The notes under the pieces: generated by a model | The model's input: only the letters and a program-made list of their open reading frames with translations | What the model was told of the DNA's origin: nothing | Databases searched by the model: none | Shown here: piece by piece, positions 43,961 to 53,705 of the stretch | Numbering within the stretch: the stretch's first letter is position 1 | Layout of the letters: each line of letters begins with the position of its first letter | NCBI GenBank assembly: GCA_014218235.1 | Contig: CM024758.1 | Coordinates: forward strand, 71,620,206 to 71,684,205 | DNA from: Colocasia esculenta | Lineage: Eukaryota > Streptophyta > Magnoliopsida > Alismatales > Araceae | Length of the DNA stretch: 64,000 bases | Reading direction: 5' to 3' | Position numbers and translations under genes: made by a program

Positions 43961-44720
43961 ATTCAAAACTTTTTGCATTACACTTATCAAGATTTTCTTT
44001 GTTGTTATTATGAACAAAACATTTGCCACAAAAAATTTTGAAATATGACACACTTGGCTTTTTATCCTTGAACAACTCATAAGGGGTTTTTCTTATCTTT
44101 GGTCTTAACAATGCTCTATTCAAAATGAAATTAGCTATATTTACAGCTTTAGCCCAAAAAGATTTTGAAAGCTTACTTTCTAAGAGCATAGTTCTGGTCA
44201 TTTCCACAAGTGTTCTGTTTTTTCCTTTCTACAACTCCATTTGTTCTGGAGTTCTAGGGAAGAAAACTTATGGAGTATGTTCAGATCAGTACATAGATCA
44301 AAAAAGATTTATTTTCAAACTCATCCCCATGATCTGTCAAAATGGATTTCAATTTGAAAGACAAACCCATTAAGGCAGAATTGTAAAATTTTTTGAATTC
44401 TGAACATACATCACTTTTATGGGATAAAATAAGACTCAAGTGTATCTAGTAAAGACATCAATGATCACAAATCCATATCCATTACCAGTGAGACTTAGAG
44501 TTCTGGTTGGACCAAAAAGATCCATATGAAGTAACTCAAGTGGTTTAGATGTAAGTACTCATTGAACACTTTAAAAGATTTTCTTGTTTGTTTTCATTGA
44601 GCACATATCCCACAAACTTGATTGTCAATGATAGGGAAAGATTCAGGAAGACCTTTTACAAGATTCATTCTTATGAGTTTGCTAATGGTTGAGAAGCTTG
44701 CATGACCCAACCTTTTATGC
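43961..44720 (-). pseudogene. SIRE-1 integrase remnant
   Basis: The C-terminal half is clear: FWAKAVNIANFILNRAL, then RKTPYELFKDKKPSVSYFKIF (44040-44180). Upstream lie NGVVERKNRTLVEM with the catalytic Glu (about 44195-44240), the DHGDEFEN second-Asp block (about 44325) and an HKRLGHAS zinc-binding start (about 44690). Many stops are present. Confidence 0.85.
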
Positions 44721-44994
44721 CACAACCAAGCAATGTCATTTTATTTGTAATCAAATAAACATTTGAAGAAGAGTTTATCACACAAATCTATCACGTAGCA
44801 TTATTTTCTCTTTTTCCAATGAATTTAATTTGCTTAGAAGAGGAGTTAATTATTTTGCATGAATCATATTCAAAAAGAATTTTGTGACCATTGTCACACA
44901 TTGACTTATACTAAGCAAGTTGTAATTCAATCCTTCAACTAAGCAACATCATCACTCAAGGTTATGCAAGACCTTACCATTTTTCCTCTGCCAA

Positions 44995-45198
44995 TTATTT
45001 TTCCTTTTTCTTACCTCTGAAGGTGACTAATCCACCTTCCTTTTCAATCAAGCATGAAAAATTATTTCTATCTCCCGTCATGTGCCGTGAGCATCCACTG
45101 TCAAGAATCCAGATGTTTGAATTGGATGCACGGCTTTCCTGCATACAATAAATTAGACAAGAATATTTTTGGTACCCAGATGTGATTGGTACCAACAT
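44995..45198 (-). pseudogene. SIRE-1 protease
   Basis: The minus strand reads IWILDSGCSRHMTGDRNNF (about 45055-45110), the copia protease active site in its SIRE-typical form. The frame is short on both sides. From 45200 to 45310 only degraded gag-end sequence is seen before Tekay-E. Confidence 0.88.
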
Positions 45199-45310
45199 CC
45201 TGAGTCAGAAGAAAAAGTAGATCTTTCTAACCCATATTTGAGCAGTTTTCTTCACAGTGTTCTTTGAAACAGAGATTCAATTTTTTGTTTTTCAATTTTC
45301 TAAACATTAG

Positions 45311-45992
45311 TGTAAGACCCGGCTTCCCGCTTTCCGTCTGGTGTCCTAGATGACTGGTCATAACGTATCCAGGCTAGGTGACGTATTAGTGTCGCGTTGT
45401 GGGTGTCCGATGTGACAGTCATCTTGTCGCGATGAGGGTGTGCGTCGCGTTCTTGTCACGCCGGCTTGCCTATTGCGTTCTTGTCGCGACCGGTCACCGG
45501 GGCATCCGATAGCGTTTGTCGTGTTCCGCTATTCGGTCATCAGACACCGTCGGGGGGGCAGGTGTGCCGTACGACCTGTCAGGTGGTCGCGGCATCCCTG
45601 GGGGGCATGTTTTGGTCGTGTTCTGTTGACACCGTCGCGTTAAGGTCCTTAACGCGATGGGGTGGTCCATTGCGTATTGGTGCCAAAGGCTAAAAGCCTT
45701 TGTCGGTTACCCTTTCCCCCTTTTTCCCCCTTCTCTCCTCTTCTTCCCTTTCCCCTCTTCTCCGCGATGGGGAGGTTCCCCTTCGGCGATCGGGGCGTGG
45801 TGGCACTGGTGGCTCGTGGCGGAGCGGCGTCGTGGAGCGAGGGGAGGTGTCGTGCCATCGTAAAGGCCCTCTTTGGGGTTCATCCTTTGTAACCTGAGGA
45901 TTTCTTGTGCCCTTCCCAATCCGGTGGATTGGGAGCCCTCGGTTTTTGTATCTGCTTTACTTACTGCTTTCCCATGAAGGATCGAAGTGAAG
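45311..45992 (+). repeat. Tekay-E: 5' part of a GC-rich Tekay-type LTR
   Basis: It starts TGTAAGACCCGG (45311), the same start style as the other Tekay LTRs, preceded by ATTAG as a possible target duplication. It is GC-rich, with GTCGCG/CGCGAC motifs and the inverted repeat TCGCGTTAAGG/CCTTAACGCGA (45635-45657, 11-bp perfect arms, 1-nt loop). It stops where SIRE-2 begins. The overlapping ORFs at 45440-46069 show no domain. Confidence 0.6.
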
Positions 45993-46993
45993 TGAGGAAA
46001 AGAATCTAGAAGGGGGGGATGAATAGATCTTTGCCACTTTTTGCAGAAGCTTATACAATTTAAAAACACTTTTGAATCAGAGGCAATTTTTATCAGTGAA
46101 AACCACAGATCTGATGAGATTTGAGTGAGTTGGTAAAATAGATGTGAAACAAGTTGATTAAGTGAATATTAATCGATCCTATGCAAGCATCTAACGGATG
46201 AAATGATCAAACCACAATTAGACAAATGCACAGGATTTTTAGGTGGTTCGGAAATCACCCAAGTGATTCCTACATCCACCCCTCACACCCCGTGAGGATT
46301 CACTAAAACACTGGGTAACACACCCACTGGAGCCTGACAACTCCAACACTTTGAGAGCTTACAACTCACACACTTCTAGAGTAAGATACTCTAGAACAAC
46401 TGAGCAAGACTGCTCAACACAACCTTTTGTTAGACAACTAAACTGAGCACAACGGCTCACAACAACCTGAGCACAATGCCTCACACAACTTGAGCACAAT
46501 GCTCACATAAGACTTGCTAGACACCAACTCAAGACATAGACCTTCTAGTAACAGATCTAGTCAAAATGAGAGCACTATGAGAGCTATGCAGAAGCACTTG
46601 CATAATCTCAAAAGATATCTCAGAAGAACAGAAGTACAATGAATTGTATTAAATAACTTCATTCTTCAAGTGTACTCCCTTGTAGAAGCTTGGATTGGGA
46701 AGAGGCTTGCAATCTTGAAGTCCAAAACCGATGCTCTGCACTTTGGAATTGTTGGATCTTCCTTGAATTCTTCTCCAACGAAGGCTTCTATTGGATCTGC
46801 TTCCTTGGGATGCTTCAGAGGTTTCTACAGGGATCACACTCCAATTCTCACACTTGAATTGGTGAGAATTGGTCTTCTGGAAGCACACGGAGAGCAGAGG
46901 AGGGAGACGACCTCTTGTAGCCGCCAGGAAACTCTTTTGAGGCTCTAAGAGTTAGTTGGGTCTCTTCTCTTGATGGACGACCAATTGGGGGCC

Positions 46994-47001
46994 TTTTTAT
47001 A
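46994..47001 (-). promoter_or_regulatory. SIRE-2 TATA box
   Basis: TATAAAAA on the minus strand within GGGTATAAAAAGGCCCC. It stands between the palindrome array and the R-U5 half, as expected for the LTR promoter. Confidence 0.75.
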
Positions 47002-47117
47002 CCCAAAAGATTCCAAAGATACCCTTTAGGTACAGGGCACACGATCCTAGGTTGATACCCCATCGCCCTAGGTTGACACGTGGCAAACATCCAATTTAAG
47101 TTGCAAACTTTCCGTAG

Positions 47118-47511
47118 TGTGTCGACCTGCCTGGTGGTGGTGGTCACACCTGCCCAAATCTTGAAACAGGCTGTTTCTGGGAACTGATCCAGTGTCGACC
47201 TGCTTTGGTATTGTGTCGACCGCTATCCTGGTTCTGAAAACAGCTGTTCTGGAGCAGATCCAGTGTCGACCTGCTCTGGTGTTGCGTCGACCTGCTATCC
47301 CCAATTCTGAAAACTGCTGTTTCTGGGAGCAGGATCCAGTGTCGACCTGCCCTGAGAGTGCGTCGACCTGAGTAGTCTGATTTTTGGAATCTGCAACTCG
47401 TGTCGACACACTCTTTGATATGTGTCGACACAGTCTCAATATTTGTTCATCTTTTTGCCTTTGAATTTGGGTTATTGTGTCGACACCATTGTGGAGTGTG
47501 TCGACACTTCT
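47118..47511 (-). repeat. GTGTCGAC array in SIRE-2 U3
   Basis: Eleven GTCGAC cores occur, mostly in pairs about 20-24 bp apart. Seven read GTGTCGACCTGC-like (half palindrome) and four are full TGTGTCGACAC. Three 60-75-bp units (47190-47360) share the surrounding ATTCTGAAAACTGCTG-like text, showing block duplication. Confidence 0.9.
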
Positions 47512-47728
47512 TTTGCAAAAAGTGTTTGTACCTGAAAATTAAACACATATCATTAGTAAAATATTTTATTATGAGTGCAAATGATAAGTGTGCTTTGAGA
47601 CATGTTTTTTTTTTAATATGAATTTCAGGTGAAATGTAATTATCATGTTTCAAATAATTTGCATTCAAATCACATTTGTCATCATCAAAATAGGAGGGAA
47701 AAGATATGAAATCACACTCAACCCAACA

Positions 47729-48389
47729 ATCTCCCCCTTTTTGATGATGGCAACATTAATTCTATGTCAATGAGGTTTTGATGAGATGTGATTTTAAGCA
47801 ATTTTTTGTTATTCAATGTCCTTATTTTTGTTCATGTTCATGCTTGTTAAAGACCTTTAAATATGGCACATTCACAATTGATGGTTGTACTAACGAAGTA
47901 TAAAGTAACTTGAAGTAAGTTAGTGCATAAAGAAGGTCAAGCATTGACAAGCATTCATTCATTCACATTCACATGAAAATTTCAATCACATTGAAGTCAC
48001 AATTGAGAAAAAAAAAAATCATTCAGGCTAAGCAAAATGCATTTCATTTCATTCAAGAGACCCATTAAATCATTCCAGAAAGATTACAAAATAACATCAA
48101 AAGAACATTTCTCTTTCTTTCTTTCTTCTCCCCCTTTGACATCATCAAAAGAAAAATTACATTAAGTAGAAGATGAGGAGGAGGAGGAAGGGGAAGTAAG
48201 ATGGTCTCAATGTCAGACATTCTTTCTCCATAAAAGTCAAGCTAGACTTGATTTGATCTTGAATGGTTGTGAGTTTGGTGTGCAAGAAGTGTTCCATTCT
48301 ATCTGAATTCTCTATCAAGGGGCTTGAATTCTTGCTAGATCAGCTGCAATGGGCTGTGAAGAGGAAGAAGATCCAGCTGACCAACCAGG
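47729..48389 (-). other. SIRE-2 region between env-like ORF and 3' LTR
   Basis: A polypurine tract, minus AAAAAGGGGGAGAT (47729-47742), directly precedes the LTR. A second purine run lies at about 48126-48137. The conserved TTGATGATGGCAAC neighbourhood is typical of Sireviruses. No ORF is recognisable here. Confidence 0.7.
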
Positions 48390-50104
48390 CCTTTACAATA
48401 TCTTGAATTCTTTTGTCAAATCAGATAGTTGTGTGTCAATGTGTGCATTGAAGTTCCTCATGCTCTCCAAGTCATCCACAAAATGAGCAAAAGATAGTCT
48501 AGTGCTGGTGATCTCATGTAATGTCTGGTTGGTGTTAAAGACATCAGCTTGGGAATTTGCCAAAATTCCCTGAAGTACTATCTCTAACTTTTGTTGGTGC
48601 TCTTTAAGCTGTAGTGAGACATCTGCCATGGTACCAATCAGTCTGTTGAATCTTTGAGCTACATAGTCTGAGGCAGCTTTTTGTTCTATGAATTTGGCAG
48701 ATACAGTGTTTCTCCAACCGTGTGAATCCTCAACTCAAAGGTTTCTGACATGGTTTGAATGGAGGAGTTTCAAGGTTTCAAATTTTCATTTAAAAGGAGA
48801 GCAACTCTGGTGGAACAGAAGGTCTACCAGAGGATGTGGATGGTTGAAATGTGGGTTGTGGAGATTCAGAGTGTATGAATGAGGGTTGAAACTGAGGTGA
48901 GATAGGAGTATGAAGTGGGATATCACCTTCAGTTGGGACTTGAGTTGTTCCTCATTCAAAGGAGGGCTGATCTTCCTAACCTTGGGGCTGGTCCCCTTCA
49001 GCTGGAGGCTGGTCCTCTTGAACTTGGGCTGGTCCCCTTGATTTTGAGGCTGTTCTCCTGAGCTTGAGGGGCCTCAACCACAACTGGCCATCTCCTAACT
49101 TGAGTACCCTCCAGTCTAAATCCCATAAATTTCTGAATATTCTTAAAGGTATAGATGTTGGACTTAGGGATAGACTGGGATTTCTCATTCTCCAGGGCAC
49201 ACCAAAGTGCTGGAACACTGAGGTCAGATGTGCAGCATAGGGAAGAGATCTCTTGAGGTCTTTCCTAGTTGTTTCAGATATGATTTGATACATTATTACA
49301 TGGAGGTTGATTTTGATGTCTTTACCATGCAATAAAGATGAACCTCTGTATGTCTGTTAGCCTGTCCCTTCCACACCTTGAGGGGTAATAATTGTGGTCA
49401 AAATGTGGTGGAGGACTCTCAACACAGGGGAAAGGAATTTGTGTTGAATCTGGTAACATGGTTTTGTTTTGGATCAGAGGCATCAGCAGGAAGGCATGTC
49501 ATGATGGAATAGGCTTCATGAAGATCAAATTCAAATTCATGATAATCTGCCCCTTCATCTGGTACTTTGAAAATAGAGGCAGCTGTATCAGTTGGCATGT
49601 CAATAACTATGCCCTTAACCTTTGATTTATATCCATCCTCTTGCATTTCAGGTTCTTGTAAATTCCCTAACAAGTCTTGGATAACTAATTTGAAATTCAT
49701 AAATGAATATCAACCAAGACTGGAAAAAGAAATAGGTCTGAATTTCTGGAGATGTGTCTGCTAGCTGAATATCAGATAAATCCACTATCCTGGGCTTTAG
49801 AATAAGCTTGGCTTCACTGGTGGCGTCTTGAGACTTGGAAGACTCTGAAGATGATGATGATGAATCTGAAGAGTCTCCAGAAGGGGAGCCCGGAATCTTT
49901 GTTTTAGAAACCTACCTCTGCCTGAAGAAGATGGTCTACCTCTTTTGGGTGCTGGCTGAGGTGCAGAGGAGGACCCTGGTTGCTGTGCAGGGTCATTCCT
50001 CCTTTGTTTCTCCTTTCGAACTGAAGAGCATCATCCTCTGCCGGAACTGGCCTGGACGACGCTTGAGATCTTGCTCCACGGCGAGGACCCAACTTTCTCA
50101 CCAT
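48390..50104 (-). pseudogene. SIRE-2 env-like ORF (broken)
   Basis: The minus strand starts MVRKLGPRRGARSQASSRPV at 50104. Later come KVKGIVIDMPTDTAASIFKVPDEG (about 49560-49630), which fits the SxVKG...IP block of the third ORF of Sireviruses, and a coiled-coil-like end (LKEHQQKLEIVLQGILANSQ, about 48560-48610). Frameshifts and stops break it at several points. The role of this ORF is not established; no signal peptide or membrane segment is evident in what can be read. Confidence 0.65.
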
Positions 50105-50227
50105 GGTGGCAAGGATGGAGTGGAATTCGTAGAGGATGGAAGAGTGGAGAGGTGACGGAAGAAGGATGAGATTTAGAGAAAAATGGTGAAGATTTCTTGC
50201 CGGAAATGATGAGAATGTGGTCGTCGG

Positions 50228-50412
50228 GTCGACCTGATGCCTAAAAGGGGTGCAGTGGTACACTGCCGCGCAGGAACAAAAAGGGCTTATCATGAACCCG
50301 AACGGTTTGAAAAACAATCAGGCAAGAGGTTAGTGTCGACACAGGATGAAGGTAGTGTCGACCTGACTGAAAGTGTGTCGACACGAGTCACACTATGTGT
50401 CGACACAGCCTT
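50228..50412 (-). repeat. GTGTCGACAC cluster ahead of the env-like ORF
   Basis: Five GTCGAC cores (about 50229, 50337, 50357, 50376, 50399) occur, two of them full TGTGTCGACACA. They lie 120-310 bp upstream of the env-like start, outside the LTR but with the LTR-type motif. Confidence 0.85.
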
Positions 50413-52030
50413 GAAGAAAAAATGAATTTTTGAGAGGATTTTTTTTTTTTTTTTTTGAGAAATTTTGGGGCATCTTTAGAATGATGAACATGAGAGGAAT
50501 TATCATTTCAAGGATTTTTAAGAGGCTTAAAAATTCATTTGTATATTTTTGCAAAAGATTCATCACAATTCAAGTTTTTCAAATAATTTCCAACATGATA
50601 TTAGCATTCCAAGACTTGAATCAACAAAATGAGAAATTGAGGGATATAATATATCTAACAATCAACTATAAACTACCATATTTCTCAACTTTAAAGAATA
50701 AAGATGTCATCTAGACTAAATGCAATTGTGTTGAAAATAAAACACAATCTCAAAGAGCAACTTGATGAGGAATGAAGATGATTCTTTCTAGACACATCTC
50801 CAATAATGCTCACATTTGTTCTTTTAACAAACTATCAAATGATATAATCTCTTTCACTCAGTACTAGTGCTTTTTATTACACACCATAGTCCCTGGATAC
50901 TTAGATTTAGTCATTGTCAAGTCTCAAAGGGGTAAATGATGGCCTTTGACATGAAAATACGTTTTGTAGACTCCAATATTTCCAGTTACTCAGTCATCAT
51001 CAAAAGCATAGCACATTTTGCTTTTGTTTTGAATTTATTTTTATTTTGTTCCCCCTTTGAACAGAGTTAGCATAGTGGCCTCATGACATACATGGCACTT
51101 CATTCATTGTGAAGGTGTGCAGTTTCTCAGCACAAGTGCCATTGCTCTGTTGGATTTTTAAAATTTTGGAGAGTTTGTGAGATAGAAATCAAATACATAC
51201 AATCATCAGTTGCAAACAAGGAAATGTTTTAAGTTCAAGGCACAAGTTGATGTTTAGTCTAGGAAGAGATCTGAATTTCTGTGGGTTGAGAGATATAGTT
51301 GAAAGTTGATTAGTAAAAATATAATAGATCACTCAAGGGTTCATTTTGAGACTCTAGACTTCTAAATGATGACATCATGTAAGGAATTGATGAGATTCAA
51401 GAAAAGTTGAATTTTGCAAAGTCATGACTTGTGAATTTTCTAGCTCCCCCTGAGATGATGATTTCAACACCACTTTCATCAAATAAAGATACGTAAATTT
51501 TGGAAATCAGAAAGTTTTCTTCTTAGACACAAAGACTCCCCCTCAACATTGCATATCCATTTCTTGTACTTGGCAGAGACATATACTCACGCATAATGAA
51601 AGGTTTCCAGACAAGCCTAACTTGTCCTTCTCCAAACACCATTTGATATACCAAGAAATTTCAATACAATAAGAGTTGAAGAATTCATTATCAAAGGAAT
51701 GGAAGTGAAAATAAGCAAGTTTTTGAAATCAGAAATAGTATCTTCTTGAACAATAAAAGCTCCCCCTCAACAATTGCATATCAATTTCTTAGTACTTGGC
51801 GGAGACATATACTCTCGCATAGTGAAAGTGTCCAGACAAGCATAACTTGTCCTTCTCCAAATCACCATTTGATATACCAGAAATTTCAACACAATAAGAG
51901 TTGGGAATTTATTGTAAAAAGGGAATAGAATTGAAAGTGAGAGAGATATGAACAATGTAACTCAAGGAAGTAAAGAATTATGAAATGCAAAGAACTCCCC
52001 CTTAGACAATGCATACCCTCAACCCAAACC
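50413..52030 (-). other. SIRE-2 non-coding stretch between RNase H and env-like ORF
   Basis: No protein domain is seen in 1.6 kb. Purine runs on the minus strand (AGGGGGA-type, at about 51045, 51443, 51535, 51760 and 51990) resemble the polypurine tract. The short ORFs here are not credible. Confidence 0.6.
51530..51960 (-). repeat. Tandem duplication of about 220 bp in SIRE-2
   Basis: Two copies, about 51533-51755 and 51756-51960, share CTCCCCCTCAACA, TTGCATATC, TTCTT.GTACTTGGC, GACATATACTC and CAAGCxTAACTTGTCC. SIRE-1 has one counterpart at 41780-41990. Each copy carries its own purine run, so each duplicates a polypurine-tract-like site. Confidence 0.8.
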
Positions 52031-52701
52031 TGTAGAGATCAAGAAGGTGGACATTTACAAAGACCAAGTTCTCTCCTAAGGATAAAATCTGTTTTCCAGA
52101 AAGGGGTTTAGTGAATATGTCTGCAATTTGTTTTTCAGTTTCATGAAGTGGAGTTCAAAGGATTTCTTGGCAACTCATCTCTCAAGAAATGATGTCGAAT
52201 TCATGTGTTTTGTTCTGGAGTGCTGAATGGGGTTTTTAGACCAAATTTATGGCACTAGTGTTATCACATAGGATGGGTACACCACCCAAAATCTTGGTTG
52301 TAATCAGAAGTTGAGTTTCACCCAGAGATCTGAGTTCCCCATCTACCTGCTGCAACATATTCAGCTTCTTCCTCAGTTTGACAGAGCAACTGAATGTTGC
52401 TTTCTTAGAAGCCAAGAGATAAGGCACCCACCTAGAAAATAGAACCCTATCCACTTGTGCTTTTTCGATCTATTTTCCCCCAGCATAATCAAGCATCACA
52501 TAGGGCAAACTGATCTAACTTTGCAACCATCAGGATACAAATACCTCAGTCCCCAACTGTTCCAACAAATATTTGAAGATTCGTTTAACCAGCAAGCTGT
52601 GAACGTTTTATGATTATGATTGGAATCTAGCACATAACACACACAAAACTGAATAATCCAGGTCTAGAAGTTGTAAGATAGAGCAGAGAGCCAATCATAC
52701 C
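52031..52701 (-). pseudogene. SIRE-2 RNase H and end of RT
   Basis: The minus strand reads VPILCDNTSAINLV at about 52236-52280, a typical copia RNase H block, preceded by a degraded SAEAEY-type region (about 52370). Further 3' fragments of the KTHEFDI type follow to about 52040. The text at 52681-52701 matches SIRE-1 42678-42698, which fixes the insertion point of Tekay-B. Confidence 0.82.
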
Positions 52702-52944
52702 TGTAAGCCCTCTAATTTCCGTCGCATTATTTGTATTTATGTGTGTATGTTTGTACTTGTGTATGTATGTACATATTTACGTACGCATTAATTAGTATAA
52801 TTACGTGTGCATGTGTTTATATTAAATATAAATAATGTATGTATTGCATGATGATAGTATGGATACGATACCATATGTATATTGCATGTATATATGCATG
52901 GTATGCATGGTTTTCTGCATAATTTAGAGTTCTGGCCGAAGGCC

Positions 52945-53035
52945 ATCTTGGCGTCAACCCAGGCCGTTTAGGTGGTGTCAGCGTCCAGACATGGACGCCA
53001 ACACTCATCCTGGCGTCCAGCGATATGGACGCCAA
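52945..53035 (+). repeat. Inverted-repeat cluster in Tekay-B U3
   Basis: Three units occur: TTGGCGTCAAC/GGCCGTTTA (weak), GCGTCCA/TGGACGC (52981-52998, loop GACA) and TGGCGTCCA/TGGACGCCA (53011-53034, perfect 9-bp arms, loop GCGATA). The same units lie at about 61138-61227 in the 3' LTR. Confidence 0.85.
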
Positions 53036-53614
53036 TTTCTCTGACCTGCATGCGCAGCAGAGCTGCAAGCTTCTGAAACAAGGTATGGCCACCCATTGGG
53101 GGATGTCCCCCAACGGCTCTGAGGGTGTCCTATCACCCTAGTGAGTGGGAGAGAGACTCTCCTTAAGTCTAAACCCGAAATGGCCTCTCCCCACTCTTCC
53201 CTTCACCCTTGCAAGAGGAGAAAAGAGAGAAAAACCCTAGAGAGAAAAACTGTGAGAAACCCCACCTTGGCACCCAAAATCCGACCCCTTGGAGGTTGAT
53301 CCGGCCATCTTCCCCGACAAGAAGGAAGCTGGAGCAAAGGAGAAGGCTTCCCCATCGTCCCCTTGCTGTGGAGCTCATCCAGAACCCGGAGGAAGGTGAT
53401 CTTGGAGGCCTTTCTGCAACTTTCTTGGGACTGCCCAAGGAGGTCTTCACCGAGCCCTAGATCCCTTGGAGAAATTTTTGAAAGGCAAGTGACCTACCCA
53501 TGATGTCCCCTTATGAGTCTAGGTCGGTTTTATGATTTTTAAGCATTTTTCCTCGAGTCCTAGACCCTCCCATTCACCCAAGTTTCAGAGCTCGGGTCTG
53601 TGTTTCTGCACAGA

Positions 53615-53705
53615 CCTGATTAACGGCAAGGTCCCTGGACGCCCAGATCATGCTTGGCGTCCATCGACCATGCCGCTGACCCTGAGTCAGCGGCCAGAGA
53701 CCGCC
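53615..53705 (+). repeat. Second inverted-repeat cluster in the Tekay-B LTR
   Basis: The units are around TTAACGGCAAGGTCCCTGG, TTGGCGTCCATCGACCATGC and GTCAGCGGCCAGAGACCGCC, with imperfect arms carrying GGCG/CGCC. It sits at the same relative position as the downstream clusters of Tekay-A, C and D. Confidence 0.65.

Larger units (their letters stand above)
37918..45310 (-). mobile_element. SIRE-1: Ty1/copia Sirevirus, 5' part off-window
   Basis: On the minus strand it reads protease, integrase, RT and RNase H, then 1.4 kb of non-coding sequence, a polypurine tract and the 3' LTR (40627-37918). The copia gene order (integrase before RT) is explicit. gag and the 5' LTR are missing because Tekay-E begins at 45311. 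All frames are broken. Confidence 0.82.
45993..47728 (-). repeat. SIRE-2 3' LTR (about 1736 bp)
   Basis: The plus strand starts TGAGGAAAAGAATCTAG, then AAGGGGGGG, as in SIRE-3. It ends ACCCAACA at 47728 next to the polypurine tract. The left boundary is inferred from alignment with SIRE-3. A minus-strand TATAAAAA is at 46994-47001, and 110-520 bp upstream lies the GTCGAC array (47118-47511). The region 46380-46560 is rich in GAGCACAACGGCTCAC-like repeats, which also occur in SIRE-1 (39594-39660). Confidence 0.75.
45993..52701 (-). mobile_element. SIRE-2: Sirevirus with env-like ORF, cut by Tekay-B
   Basis: On the minus strand, within the window, it reads RT end (52701), RNase H, a 1.9-kb non-coding stretch, the env-like ORF (50104-48390), a polypurine tract (47742-47729) and the 3' LTR (47728-45993). 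Gag, protease, integrase and the 5' LTR must lie right of Tekay-B. Confidence 0.82.

Noticed and set aside
45440..46069. Overlapping GC-rich ORFs on both strands, suggesting a small gene.
   Set aside because: They start and end within the Tekay-E LTR segment, share no domain, and overlap in several frames, as GC-rich DNA often does.
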